Of a DNA stretch of 64,000 nucleotides, positions 27,759-37,229 are shown piece by piece (positions within the stretch are counted from its first letter, which is position 1; each line of letters opens with the position of its first letter). The stretch spans positions 1 to 64,000 of the forward strand of contig CAMNRM010000003.1 of the NCBI GenBank assembly GCA_946553025.1, given 5' to 3'. The notes beneath the pieces were generated by a model. It was not told where the DNA came from and did not search any database. It was given only the letters and a program-made list of their open reading frames with translations. Position numbers and translations under genes: made by a program. This DNA is from an uncultured Clostridium sp. GTDB lineage: Bacteria; Bacillota; Clostridia; Lachnospirales; Lachnospiraceae.

Positions 27759-29618
27759 ATGAAAAGAGGAGAGAAACTAGAAAATAAAATAAGAAAAACA
27801 GGCAGAAGAATAAAAATGAAAAGCAGAAATAAAAAGCAAAAATTAACCGGGTCAAAAAGTGTTCAGGGAAGGACAGGAAGGGAGAGCAATCTTTTATTAA
27901 GCCAGAATGTAAAAGTCAGTTATAATACCTGGCTGTCAAAACTGGGTTCCCTAAACTGCCTGGTTATTGGCGGAACTGGCGAGGGAAAGTCCAGGGGATT
28001 TGTTAAACCTAATGTCTATGCACTTCCGGTTGATCCCAGGGATGGTAAGCCGATTAGTTTTGTTTTCACCGATCCAAAAGGAGAACTGTGTCGTGACACG
28101 GCTGGATTTTTAGAAGCCAATGGTTATCAGATACGAGTGTTTAATATTAATGAACAGCGCTTTTCGGATTGCTATAATCCGTTTCGGTACATACGAAGTG
28201 CAGATTCCCTGCTGATTATGGTGGATTCTGTGGTGGAAAATGCAAACGGCGGAAAAGTTCCATCCGATCCGCATTGGATGAACAGCGCAAAATCCCTGTT
28301 AAATTCCATCTGCTATGCCGTCTATTATGAGTTTGCTTTTCGTGACCAGAACTTTACTACGGTTTCTGAATTACTTAATATGTGCGGTTTTTCCGAAGAG
28401 AATGAAGATTATAAGTCGGATTACGATGTCTGGCTGGATCATCTGGTCAAGGCTTCAAGGATGGGGGAAGAGCATCCGGCAATCGTGTGGAGAAGGAAGG
28501 TATCAGCAACAGGAAAAGAGATGAGTTCCATTATTTCTACGGCTCAAACTGCTGTCCGGTTGTTTGCATCCAAGGATGTTCAGCGGTTGACGAATGTAGA
28601 TACCCTGGAGATGGATACGATTGGGGACAAGCCAACTGCCTTTTATATCATTATCCCAACCACAAACAGCACTTATAATTTTTTGATTTCCCTGCTGTAT
28701 ACCCAGTTGTTTGAAAGCCTTTATTACCGGGCGCAGAACGTATTTGACGGAAGCCTTCCCCATCATGTGATTTTCTTTCAGGACGAGTTTGCAAACGTCG
28801 GAAAAATTCCAGATTTTGACAAAAAGATTGCTACTTTCCGCTCGGTAAATTTATCTACCTGTATGATTGTCCAGTCCCCGAATCAGATTGAAACTCTTTA
28901 CGATAAGGCGGCTGCAGACATTATGGATAACGTTCATCAAATTGTATTTATTGGAAGTGGAGGGCAGGGAGAAAAATCAGCAACAAAATGGATGAGCAAT
29001 GCGTTGGGGATGAAAACTATCCAGTCGGAGCAGACTTCCGTTCATGCATCGAAAACGGTAGGGATGTTTGGCCTGGATGGTTCTACGGTGGAACATTCTT
29101 ACAGTGCTACCCAGAGGCAGCTAATGACTCAGGATGAACTTTATCGCCTTGCCCCGAACCAATGTATTGTGATGATAAAAGGACAGAAACCGTTTCTGGA
29201 TGAAAAGATTAATCCGGATCAGTGTCTGAATTTCAGTTCTGACCAGTTCACTGTGCAGGGAAAATATGGGCGAAAGTTAAAGCCGGAATTATTGTACCCG
29301 ATTAATGACAAAGACCCAGAGCATCCAGCCAGGAAGCGCACATCTGATTCTTACCGGTTGGGTTTGGAGCAGTCGGTAAAGATTGATAAGGAGCAGAGTG
29401 AACGGCGAAAGCGTGATATGGAAGAAGATGAAAAATACGATCCGACACCAAAAGAGCCAGTAATGCCGGAAACGAAGCCATTGGCAGAGGTGGTTTCTGC
29501 AGGAGAAGTTGATGGGTATGAACCTGCTGTTTTCTGGAATGAAGCACAAGAGGAAGAAGGGGAAGCAGTAAATCATCGAGAAGATCAAGAAAATGCAGTT
29601 TATCAGGCTGAACGGTAA
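27759..29618 (+). CDS. virD4: Type IV coupling protein ATPase (VirD4/TraG family)
   Basis: A 619-residue ATPase with GGTGGAG just before the ATG. A basic N-terminus leads to LLLSQNVKVSYN and Walker A IGGTGEGKSRGF (about residues 68-80). Walker B FFQDEFANVG is near 340, followed by IVQSPNQIETLYDK and VFIGSGGQGEKSATKW. The C-terminus is acidic. It lacks membrane helices of its own; these are supplied by the preceding gene. It links the relaxosome to the secretion channel and pumps DNA. The length without the membrane part is normal. Confidence 0.9.
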   Translation: MKRGEKLENKIRKTGRRIKMKSRNKKQKLTGSKSVQGRTGRESNLLLSQNVKVSYNTWLSKLGSLNCLVIGGTGEGKSRGFVKPNVYALPVDPRDGKPISFVFTDPKGELCRDTAGFLEANGYQIRVFNINEQRFSDCYNPFRYIRSADSLLIMVDSVVENANGGKVPSDPHWMNSAKSLLNSICYAVYYEFAFRDQNFTTVSELLNMCGFSEENEDYKSDYDVWLDHLVKASRMGEEHPAIVWRRKVSATGKEMSSIISTAQTAVRLFASKDVQRLTNVDTLEMDTIGDKPTAFYIIIPTTNSTYNFLISLLYTQLFESLYYRAQNVFDGSLPHHVIFFQDEFANVGKIPDFDKKIATFRSVNLSTCMIVQSPNQIETLYDKAAADIMDNVHQIVFIGSGGQGEKSATKWMSNALGMKTIQSEQTSVHASKTVGMFGLDGSTVEHSYSATQRQLMTQDELYRLAPNQCIVMIKGQKPFLDEKINPDQCLNFSSDQFTVQGKYGRKLKPELLYPINDKDPEHPARKRTSDSYRLGLEQSVKIDKEQSERRKRDMEEDEKYDPTPKEPVMPETKPLAEVVSAGEVDGYEPAVFWNEAQEEEGEAVNHREDQENAVYQAER

Positions 29619-29723
29619 AGATAACCGACAAAAGAAATAACCGTAAATGTAAGGATGGAAGTGAATAAAGAAGTGGGAGTTATAGCAGTTAGATATAGGA
29701 GACAAGAAAGAGGATGGGATAGG

Positions 29724-30194
29724 ATGGATAAGATACTGCTGAGTACGGGAAAAGATGATTGGGAAATACCAAAGAAGTTATTTCGTCAGTTGGATCAGGA
29801 ATTTCATTTTACCTTAGATCCATGCTGTACCCATAAAAATGCAAAGTGTAAAAAACATTACACGAAAAAAGAAAATGGACTGATTCAAGATTGGGGAGGC
29901 GAAACCGTGTTCTGCAATCCCCCATACTCTAAAGCGGGCAGGCAGGATGCATGGGTAAAGAAAGGCTATGAAGAATCCCAAAAGGAAAATACAACGGTGG
30001 TTATGCTGCTTCCAGCACGGACAGATACCCGGCGGTTTCATCAGTATATTCTTGGAAAAGCAGAAGTCCGGTTTATTCAGGGAAGAATTGCCTTTGAAGT
30101 TAATGGAGAACCCATCCGGGATAGAAAAGGTAAGCCAATGGGTGCGCCATTTCCATCTATGGTAGTGGTATGGAAATCAAATTTTATTTCCTGA
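29724..30194 (+). CDS. Phage/ICE-type DNA N6-adenine methyltransferase
   Basis: The ATG at 29724 gives 156 residues; the frame is open upstream to 29655. It starts MDKILLSTGKDDWEIPKK, then FTLDPCCTHKNAKC, and has the catalytic FCNPPYSKAG motif and LLPARTDTRRFHQYIL. This is the small Dam-like family seen in phages and ICEs. It lacks a separate specificity domain, as is usual for the family. It may protect transferred DNA from restriction. The DNA around its start repeats the GGATGGATA units seen in repA. Confidence 0.85.
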   Translation: MDKILLSTGKDDWEIPKKLFRQLDQEFHFTLDPCCTHKNAKCKKHYTKKENGLIQDWGGETVFCNPPYSKAGRQDAWVKKGYEESQKENTTVVMLLPARTDTRRFHQYILGKAEVRFIQGRIAFEVNGEPIRDRKGKPMGAPFPSMVVVWKSNFIS

Positions 30195-30228
30195 ACGCAA
30201 TTATTTTTCCACAAGAAAGTGTTGGAAG

Positions 30229-30300
30229 TTATACCTTATCGGACGAAGCCCGGCCCTGTCCGTAGGACATGAGTTTAGGGGTACTTGGAAAAGTATGCCT
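30229..30300 (+). ncRNA. Repeated three-stem RNA-like element, copy 1
   Basis: Nearly the same ~70 bases recur at 48532-48601. Proposed stems: outer TATACCTT (30230-30237) with AAAAGTATG (30289-30297); a hairpin CGGAC-GAA-GCCCG (30240-30252); a hairpin TGTCC-GTA-GGACA (30257-30269), whose arms differ in sequence but not pairing in the other copy. A conserved single-stranded-looking stretch AGGGGTRCTTGG follows. It lies 63 bases before the VirB2-like gene. It may be a leader, riboswitch-like element or small RNA; the class is not recognised. Confidence 0.6.
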
Positions 30301-30362
30301 TTTCATATTTCCAGCAAAAGTTACAAGCAATGAATGGAGTTTCAGGAAGGAGAGCGAAAGTA

Positions 30363-30770
30363 ATGAGAAAACAGGTTTCTAAAGTGAAGGCGTATGCAAG
30401 AGAAGCAGTAAGACAGATAGGAGCTGCGAAAGGATGGATGGCGGCAGCAATTATTGCGGGGATGTTGAATATCACAGCGTTTCCCGTTTATGCGGATGGC
30501 CTTACGGTAACGGACAGTGCAATTAAAACCATGTTAAACAGTACGATTGATATTGTGTTCCTGATTTTTAGCGTAGGTATTGCGGTCATGGGTGCGTTCC
30601 AGTTAATCCCTGCCATTATCCATTTCATTCAGGCCAGCAACAGCCAGAATGGGGAGCAAAGGAAGGAAGCCGGTTCCGGCATTGGTACAAGCATTATGAT
30701 TCTTTTGCTGGCTGGTCTGGTATTTATGCTGAAAAGCCCATTAAAGGGTCTGGTAGGACTTGGCGGGTGA
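30363..30770 (+). CDS. VirB2/Maff2-like pilin-type membrane protein
   Basis: The ATG at 30363 has AAGGAGAG upstream; 135 residues. A signal-like first helix (GWMAAAIIAGMLNITAFPVYA) is followed by a loop and two hydrophobic helices (IDIVFLIFSVGIAVMGAFQLI; IMILLLAGLVFMLK). Size and layout match VirB2/TrbC-like or Maff2-family proteins of Firmicutes conjugation systems. It probably forms part of the channel or a short surface fibre. It is followed by the VirB6-like gene in the same operon. Confidence 0.75.
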   Translation: MRKQVSKVKAYAREAVRQIGAAKGWMAAAIIAGMLNITAFPVYADGLTVTDSAIKTMLNSTIDIVFLIFSVGIAVMGAFQLIPAIIHFIQASNSQNGEQRKEAGSGIGTSIMILLLAGLVFMLKSPLKGLVGLGG

Positions 30771-30849
30771 TAGATGGGATGGATAGTTTGATGGGGCTGG
30801 AGAAGCAGATGGGGGGAATATCTGAATAATGAAGAGGGGGAGAAAGGTA

Positions 30850-32013
30850 ATGCTGAAATTATATAAAAAACTTGATGAAAGAAAATACCCTATAGTTACC
30901 CTGATTTGTGCTTTTCTTTTACTTATGGTATTGACTATACCATCCATTTCTTATGCAAGTGAAGGCAGCCCAGAAGCAATCCGTCTGGATAATGAAGGAG
31001 GAGTGCCAGTTGCGGATGGCGGCGGAGAAAATGGAGAGGGTGAGGCTTCGGAAGGAAAATCAAAGGAAAATAGCGGCAATGCATTTTTAGATGCCATTCT
31101 GGATTCTGTGTTTGGAATGACGGAGGAAAAGGATGGTTCAGGTTTTTCGGTATATGAAATGCTGGATGAGGCTGTGGGTATTGTCGATAAGGCATTTGAA
31201 ACCATGACGGATACCGACTCTGACATTGGGACTTTTTATTATATGCTGAAAGCAGTAGCTCTTACCATTATGACCATGTATTTCATTATGGGGCTTGCCA
31301 GCAAAGATTTTACTCAGCAGTTTGGAAAGCCAACGGTTGAAATGCTGGCAAAGCCCTTTGCCAAGTTCATTCTCTGCATTGTTATTTTGATATTTTCGGA
31401 ATGGCTGATGAGGTTCTTTTTATATCTTTCCCAGTGGTGCTTTAACCGTGCGCCCAAGGGTAATTCCATGCTGGGGGAGATTGCGAAAGAGGTAGGGGAT
31501 TATAAAAAGCTGGTGTATGATGCAGTAGGTTATACCTTGCCATCAGAGAAAAAAGGGCTTGGAATTATGGATACGTTTAAGAATATCCTGCCATTTATTT
31601 CGGTTTTTATCGCCTTTATGCTTCCCTGGTTGGTATCGATGGCGGCAAGCCTGGTTTCGGTGTGGGTGGTGTATTCCCGGACAGCTCAGTTAATTATTAT
31701 GGCAATCGGAGCGCCTTTAGCTATGGCGGATCTCTATGGGGAACATCCATTAAGAGAAACCAGGGCCTTTAACTACATCAAGGAATTTGCTGGCCTGTCT
31801 TTTCAGTCCGTGGTGATTGCCCTTGTCTTTATTGCCATGAACATGGTAATGGCGATTTTTATGGGGCACTTTGCCAAACAGGTTTCTGGTGGGGCCAGTG
31901 GCATTGGCGGATTGATGGCTATGGGGTTAAAGATTGCGGTGTTTAAACTAGTGCAGGTCGGGCTTGTGGTCAGTTCGGCAAACCGGGCAAAGAAGCTGAT
32001 GGCGTCAGTATAA
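30850..32013 (+). CDS. VirB6/TrbL-like polytopic membrane protein
   Basis: The ATG at 30850 has GGGGGAG upstream and is preferred over 30829; 387 residues. An N-terminal helix with a cleavable look (LICAFLLLMVLTIPSISYAS), a Gly/Glu-rich extracytoplasmic part, then about five membrane helices, among them the pair ILPFISVFIAFMLPWLVSMA and VVIALVFIAMNMVMAIFMGH. The C-terminus is short and basic. Equivalent proteins form the inner-membrane pore of Firmicutes type IV systems. Family assignment rests on topology and place in the operon. Confidence 0.75.
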   Translation: MLKLYKKLDERKYPIVTLICAFLLLMVLTIPSISYASEGSPEAIRLDNEGGVPVADGGGENGEGEASEGKSKENSGNAFLDAILDSVFGMTEEKDGSGFSVYEMLDEAVGIVDKAFETMTDTDSDIGTFYYMLKAVALTIMTMYFIMGLASKDFTQQFGKPTVEMLAKPFAKFILCIVILIFSEWLMRFFLYLSQWCFNRAPKGNSMLGEIAKEVGDYKKLVYDAVGYTLPSEKKGLGIMDTFKNILPFISVFIAFMLPWLVSMAASLVSVWVVYSRTAQLIIMAIGAPLAMADLYGEHPLRETRAFNYIKEFAGLSFQSVVIALVFIAMNMVMAIFMGHFAKQVSGGASGIGGLMAMGLKIAVFKLVQVGLVVSSANRAKKLMASV

Positions 32014-32093
32014 AGCAGGAAGTGATGGGTGGTTAAGGTTGGAAACAGATGATGGGATGGACGGCCCCGGAAGAAAAGGAGGAGATAGGAGAA

Positions 32094-32567
32094 ATGTATC
32101 GTGATGAAGAACGAATTGTGCCATATGATGGTGCGGTAGAAATCCCAAAAGAAATCCAGAAAATTCGTGACCCGATTATCTTTAATCTGACGAAACGGGA
32201 GTTATTTTTTGTCAGTACAGGGCTTATCTTTGCCGCTGTTTCCCTGTGGGTGTTATTTCGATGGATAGGGGTAAGACATTCTGCTTTTGTGTTGGTTCCG
32301 GTACTGCTTGCGTCCCCATTTTTGCTGTTTGCGTTTATCCGCCCGATGGGGTTAAACCTGGAGGATTGGCTTACGATCTGGATGAGCAATAATCTAAAAT
32401 CAGCGCCGGTGCGGAAGCTGTTTTCATCAAATGAATATGAAAAAGCTCTGGAACTAGCGAAGGCCCATGAAGAAAAGACAGCAATGGGAAAAAGAAAGAC
32501 AGGAATGAAAAAGAAGCAGAAGAATAAAACAGTAAATCGGAAATCTGCTTATAAAATTAGGATGTAA
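32094..32567 (+). CDS. PrgI-family (VirB3-like) protein
   Basis: The ATG at 32094 has AAGGAGGAG upstream; 157 residues. Motifs VEIPKEIQKIRDPIIFNLTKRE and two adjacent membrane helices (LFFVSTGLIFAAVSLWVLF; FVLVPVLLASPFLLFAFI) followed by RPMGLNLEDWL are diagnostic for PrgI, which usually precedes VirB4. The C-terminus is Lys rich. It should anchor VirB4 at the membrane. Confidence 0.85.
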   Translation: MYRDEERIVPYDGAVEIPKEIQKIRDPIIFNLTKRELFFVSTGLIFAAVSLWVLFRWIGVRHSAFVLVPVLLASPFLLFAFIRPMGLNLEDWLTIWMSNNLKSAPVRKLFSSNEYEKALELAKAHEEKTAMGKRKTGMKKKQKNKTVNRKSAYKIRM

Positions 32568-32602
32568 GGGAAAAACAGGATGTAAGGAAAAAAGGAGAAA
32601 TT

Positions 32603-34705
32603 GTGTTAGGAATAAAAGAAAAGTTAGGAGAACCGGTTATTCGGAAATCAATGAGAAAAACAGTAAAGATACGAAAACCGATTGTCCGAAAACAGGCAAA
32701 TAAATTTATTACTTATGGCGGGTATATTCAGGAGTTAGATATGTTTTTTAATGATGGGTATTATTTCAAAACATATGCATTGAAAGAACCCATTTCAGAA
32801 AAGCTGTTTTTTCATCATGGTATAGATGAAAATCGGGTTTTGGATAACCGGACAGATGAACCAGATTTTCCTGGACAAGTATTGCATAATTCTGGTTTTA
32901 AAATCCAGATAATCGCTGCAAAAAGAATGATTTATGGAGTTTTTGGGGTAAAAGCAGAACTGCCAGAAGATGCCGCAGAAAAATTTAAGGTTTTTGAACA
33001 GTCATTTCTCTGCCCGGTGATTTCCTGTGAGGAATGGTTTTCAGTTATGGCAGGACAGTTGCAATTTGAACCATTTACCGGGATGCTCCAGGGAAAAAAG
33101 GCAAAGAAAACCCAGGCCATCCGTTTGATTCAGCCATATGATGTTAAAATTCGGCAGAAAGATATGGAAATTTCAGGAAGGACAGTAAAAACCTTAATCT
33201 TGACAGGCTATCCCTCAAAGCTGTTTCCAGCGTTTGCTACGGAACTGCTGGAAATTGCGGATAATCTCACGCTTGTTATTTTTGCAGAAGAAATCCCCGC
33301 AGAATCCTGCTTGGATGGAGTGAATCTTTCTCAGGAGCTTAGGGTAGCCAGGAAAGAGGCAATGAAGGACTTTTTAAAGAAAGCCATAAAAGAAGGGATG
33401 AAGCTTTATAATACCTGTGCTTTGGTAAGATTGGAAGGGCTTCCTGGGGAAGTGGAAGAAAACAGCCAGATATTAAAGGCATTTTGCAGGAAATATTTAA
33501 TTTCTGCTTCAGAATTGGATTACCAGCAATCCGATGCATACTGTTCAACACTTCCGTTGCTGAAAAATCACATTCGTTATTATCGTGTCCTGACAGAAGA
33601 TAATTTAAGAGCACTGCTTCCATGGTCAGATTTAAAGAGATGTAAACAGAATGTTGCCTATGGTGAAGATATTATCAGTGGAGAAATAAAGTATGACCGC
33701 AGGCTTCACCAGGAGAATGGGTTTATTTTATCCAGCAATTATTCATGGGCGCTGATGCAGGCCAGGAAGGAAATGCAGGATTATTTTTCTGCTCCAATGA
33801 CCGCAGATGAGAAAATTTCGGTTCTGGCAGGAGGAAATATAGAATCTTCTTTGTTTGGAGTCGGAGAGAAAAAAACAATCCAGTTAAGTTATGATGAAGC
33901 ACCAGCCTGGCTTATCCGTGCTGCGATAATTCGTTGGGCGGTGAATGGTTTATCTACTAATGGAAGGATAATGAAACCTTATATGGATATGGTGCTAAAG
34001 GCCGCAGAAGGATTAACGATTAAAGAAGAAAAGGTTTTGGCGAAGGACGAGAATGCTTTTTCCAATGAAGAAAAGGAAGCCAGAACAAAAAAATTTGAAC
34101 AGAACAAAAATGATGAAGTAACAAATGGAAAACAAAAAGGCAGTAAGAAACTACGGGAAAATACATATCAGGTGAAAGATTTTATTGAGCAGTTCCTTTC
34201 TGAAATGGGAGAAAATGAAAGGCGGGCATTGTCTATCCGACCATTTATTACAGAGTATGAGGTTTTAGAAACTTCCATGGAGCATGGTGTATTCTACCAG
34301 GTTACAGGAAGCGGAATCCAGGCAGAACTTGCTTATGCCTTGCTGTTTTATTTTCTGCATGGGATTGTCTATTCTTTAAATTCTGAATTATTGGCCTGGA
34401 ATCCGGCAGAGATGTTCCGGCTCCATGAAGATTCCATGTACACTTTTCTTACTCAGGATAACCGGACATTGTATGAAAGCAAACGATTTGCCAGGCTTTT
34501 AAAGGATGCACCATTTCTGCTTATCGGGGAACATAAAATTTTTGAAAAGTTGAAATTGTCGGAAGTGATTGGCTTAGATAAAAAACAGCGGGAATGGATT
34601 TCTGAGCCAGCAAAAGGAGCATTACTGATGACAAAGCTGGTAACGTATCAGCTAAAAAGCAGTAATGGATGCAGAGATGACCAGAAAAAGGAAAGGGGAG
34701 ATTAA
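32603..34705 (+). CDS. VirB4-like paralogue that has lost the Walker A motif
   Basis: GTG start at 32603 with AAAAGGAG upstream; 700 residues. I align it by eye with the VirB4 that follows: LTEDNLRALLPWSD ... VAYGEDIISGEIKYDRRL corresponds to LTTENLAIFVPFSS ... TVYGLNKVTHNIITFNRM. At the P-loop, VirB4 has GFTGSGKSFFAKKEI whereas this protein has LSSNYSWALMQARKEM (about residues 375-391), so ATP binding is lost. The N-terminal VirB4 region is retained (LTGYPSKLFPAFATELLEI). The last ~170 residues (FIEQFLSEMGENERRALSI onward) resemble degenerate ATPase parts. It probably acts as a structural partner of VirB4. Stop and VirB4 start are adjacent. Confidence 0.65.
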   Translation: MLGIKEKLGEPVIRKSMRKTVKIRKPIVRKQANKFITYGGYIQELDMFFNDGYYFKTYALKEPISEKLFFHHGIDENRVLDNRTDEPDFPGQVLHNSGFKIQIIAAKRMIYGVFGVKAELPEDAAEKFKVFEQSFLCPVISCEEWFSVMAGQLQFEPFTGMLQGKKAKKTQAIRLIQPYDVKIRQKDMEISGRTVKTLILTGYPSKLFPAFATELLEIADNLTLVIFAEEIPAESCLDGVNLSQELRVARKEAMKDFLKKAIKEGMKLYNTCALVRLEGLPGEVEENSQILKAFCRKYLISASELDYQQSDAYCSTLPLLKNHIRYYRVLTEDNLRALLPWSDLKRCKQNVAYGEDIISGEIKYDRRLHQENGFILSSNYSWALMQARKEMQDYFSAPMTADEKISVLAGGNIESSLFGVGEKKTIQLSYDEAPAWLIRAAIIRWAVNGLSTNGRIMKPYMDMVLKAAEGLTIKEEKVLAKDENAFSNEEKEARTKKFEQNKNDEVTNGKQKGSKKLRENTYQVKDFIEQFLSEMGENERRALSIRPFITEYEVLETSMEHGVFYQVTGSGIQAELAYALLFYFLHGIVYSLNSELLAWNPAEMFRLHEDSMYTFLTQDNRTLYESKRFARLLKDAPFLLIGEHKIFEKLKLSEVIGLDKKQREWISEPAKGALLMTKLVTYQLKSSNGCRDDQKKERGD

Positions 34706-37102
34706 GTGGATAAGAAATTGAAAAAAGTATTGAACCTGCGCCCTCATTTTAATATTGCAGATTCCATCCCGCTTTATTCCATTTCCGATGATGGAATTGT
34801 GGAGATTGCCAGGGGGCTTTATTCCAGGACATATAAAGTACAGGATATTAATTTCGGGATTGCAAGAAGGGAAGAACGGGGGATAGTTTCCAATAAGTGG
34901 GCAAATGTATTGAAATCTATCGATCCTTCCTACGATTTACAGATCTGCATTTACAACCATAGCGTTGACTTAGATTACCTGTCAGATATTGTGCTGTTGC
35001 AGGAGGCGGGTGACGGGAAGGATGGGCTTCGGGCAGATATTAATCAGATCGTCAAACGGAACATGATGGAAGGGAATAACGGAATCCGTAGGGATATTTA
35101 TCTGACCTTAACGATTCCCGCACCAGATATGCCTTCTGCCATCCAGAGTTTTGTCAGTGCAGAGCATGACATCTTATCCATCCTCCGTTCCATTCGCGGA
35201 TGTGGGGCAATGCCGCTAAAGGCATTAAAGCGCTTAAACCTTCTTCACGATATGTTCCAGGGAGGGAAAGAGAGCGAGATGGAGGAATATGGAACCTATA
35301 ACCGGGAAAGGGTGCGTTCATTCTCCCTGGAAAATCTATATCAGAGTGGTGTAACGGCGGTGGAGTTAATCCAGCCGGAAAGCATGGAATTTAAGTCGGA
35401 CCATTTCATTATTGGCGGGATATATGGACGGGCGTTTAACCTGGCTGATTTTCCAACGATTGTTATGGACTCCTTTATGCGGGAGTTTTCCTCCATGCCC
35501 TTTAACCTTCTTTTGACAACCAATCTCCATCAGCTTGATCCAGTAAAAGCCCTCAACCTGGTAAAAGCGCAGCGAACCAATGCTTCCGGTTCCTTTGCTG
35601 AAGCACAGAAGAAAGCCAGCCAGCAGGGGTACAGTGCGGAACTGGTCAACCCAGATCTGGCCAAGAATTACCATGCTGCAGATAACCTGTTAATGGATAT
35701 GGAGCGCCGTGACCAGAAGCTGTTTGAAACAAAAATGCATATCGTTATTTTTGCTGAAAGCCAGGAACAGTTGGATAAAAACTGTGAAACATTCTTAACG
35801 AAATGCCGGTCAAAAAGTGTGCAGTTTAACGTATCTTACGGCCTCCAGGAAAATGCTTTGATTTCCTCTATGCCTTTTGGCCTGGACAATACACCGGAGT
35901 TTCGGACACTGACAACGGAAAACCTGGCGATATTTGTTCCTTTTTCTTCCCAGGAAATGACACAGAAAGGCGGCACAGTTTACGGCCTGAATAAAGTCAC
36001 CCATAACATTATTACCTTTAACCGCATGATGGCAGATTCCTACAATATGCTTATCCTTGGCTTTACTGGTTCCGGGAAATCTTTCTTTGCCAAAAAAGAA
36101 ATCCTCTCAACCTACTTGAACAGCAGTAATGATGGCGATGTCTTTATCCTTGATCCGCAAGGGGAATATGGGAAACTTTGTCGAGCTGTCAATGGAGTGG
36201 AGGTACATATCAAGGGGGCAGGGGAACACCATATTAATCCATTGGACATCAGTGCAAGTTATGACGATAACCCCGTTGCAGCGAAAGTCGAATTTATCCG
36301 TTCCATGTGTGCAGAAATGCTTTCCTATACGCCGGATGCCACCCAGAAAACTGCCATTGCCGTAGCTGCCAAGCGCTGTTATGATGCATGGCTAATCTCT
36401 GGCGAGGATAAAGATATTCCGACTTTAAATGACTTTTACCTTGCCCTGTGTGATTACTATAACAGCGAAGGAGGAAGTATTCCTTCTATTCTGGATGTGG
36501 TGAAGGCTGTTGAATTTTATGTGGCGGGTGTAGATACCTTGTTTCAGGGACATTCCAACATCAACACTGAGGCATCCTTTATTTCCTACAATATTTCGGA
36601 ACTAGGAGAAGGAATACGCCCGTTAGCGATGTTGATTATCCTGGATTCCATCTTAAACCGGATGAGCCGTAACCGGAAGCTGAACCGTCCGACCTTTATC
36701 TATGTTGATGAGGTGCATATGCTCTTCCAAAAAGAACAGACTGCCCAATGGATTAAAAAGTTATGGAAAACGGCAAGGAAATATCATGGCTGTCCCTGTG
36801 GAATAACCCAGGATTTAGAGGATCTTTTAGCATCCGATACCGGACGTGCTGTGCTGACTAATACGGCGTTTGTGGTATTGCTTAAACAGCAGTCCATCAA
36901 TGCCAGTGTGCTTGCCGAACAGCTTCAGTTATCCAGCCGTCAATTAGAATACGTAACTGATACGCCTCCTGGTGAGGGACTTTTATATATTCAGAATGCT
37001 TCCCGTTTTACCGGCGGGGTAATCCCCTTTGAAGACCATTATCCCGAAGATTCGCTGTTGTTTAAGATTTGCCAGACGGATCATGCAGATTCTGATGGCT
37101 GA
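34706..37102 (+). CDS. virB4: VirB4 secretion ATPase
   Basis: GTG start at 34706, directly after the previous stop, with GGGGAG upstream; 798 residues. Walker A ILGFTGSGKSFFAKKE is near residue 452, FILDPQGEYGKL follows, and Walker B FIYVDEVHMLFQ is near 667. The N-terminal domain carries ARREERGIVSNKWANVL and LLTTNLHQLDPVKAL, as in TrbE/VirB4 of Firmicutes. It powers assembly and DNA/protein transport by the type IV channel. Intact. Confidence 0.95.
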   Translation: MDKKLKKVLNLRPHFNIADSIPLYSISDDGIVEIARGLYSRTYKVQDINFGIARREERGIVSNKWANVLKSIDPSYDLQICIYNHSVDLDYLSDIVLLQEAGDGKDGLRADINQIVKRNMMEGNNGIRRDIYLTLTIPAPDMPSAIQSFVSAEHDILSILRSIRGCGAMPLKALKRLNLLHDMFQGGKESEMEEYGTYNRERVRSFSLENLYQSGVTAVELIQPESMEFKSDHFIIGGIYGRAFNLADFPTIVMDSFMREFSSMPFNLLLTTNLHQLDPVKALNLVKAQRTNASGSFAEAQKKASQQGYSAELVNPDLAKNYHAADNLLMDMERRDQKLFETKMHIVIFAESQEQLDKNCETFLTKCRSKSVQFNVSYGLQENALISSMPFGLDNTPEFRTLTTENLAIFVPFSSQEMTQKGGTVYGLNKVTHNIITFNRMMADSYNMLILGFTGSGKSFFAKKEILSTYLNSSNDGDVFILDPQGEYGKLCRAVNGVEVHIKGAGEHHINPLDISASYDDNPVAAKVEFIRSMCAEMLSYTPDATQKTAIAVAAKRCYDAWLISGEDKDIPTLNDFYLALCDYYNSEGGSIPSILDVVKAVEFYVAGVDTLFQGHSNINTEASFISYNISELGEGIRPLAMLIILDSILNRMSRNRKLNRPTFIYVDEVHMLFQKEQTAQWIKKLWKTARKYHGCPCGITQDLEDLLASDTGRAVLTNTAFVVLLKQQSINASVLAEQLQLSSRQLEYVTDTPPGEGLLYIQNASRFTGGVIPFEDHYPEDSLLFKICQTDHADSDG

Positions 37103-37229
37103 TAGAGAGGAAGAAGAAAACAAACCGACAGAAAGAGATTCTTTGGTAGAAAACATCCTTTTGAAAGGATAAATGTGTTCTGCTGTTTTGTATAGGAATG
37201 TTTTATGATTTTAGGAGGGAGGTGGGCTC

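Noticed and set aside
30229-30300. Hammerhead or other known self-cleaving ribozyme
   Set aside because: The CUGANGA and GAAA core of hammerheads is missing, and I could not fit twister, pistol or HDV-like layouts.
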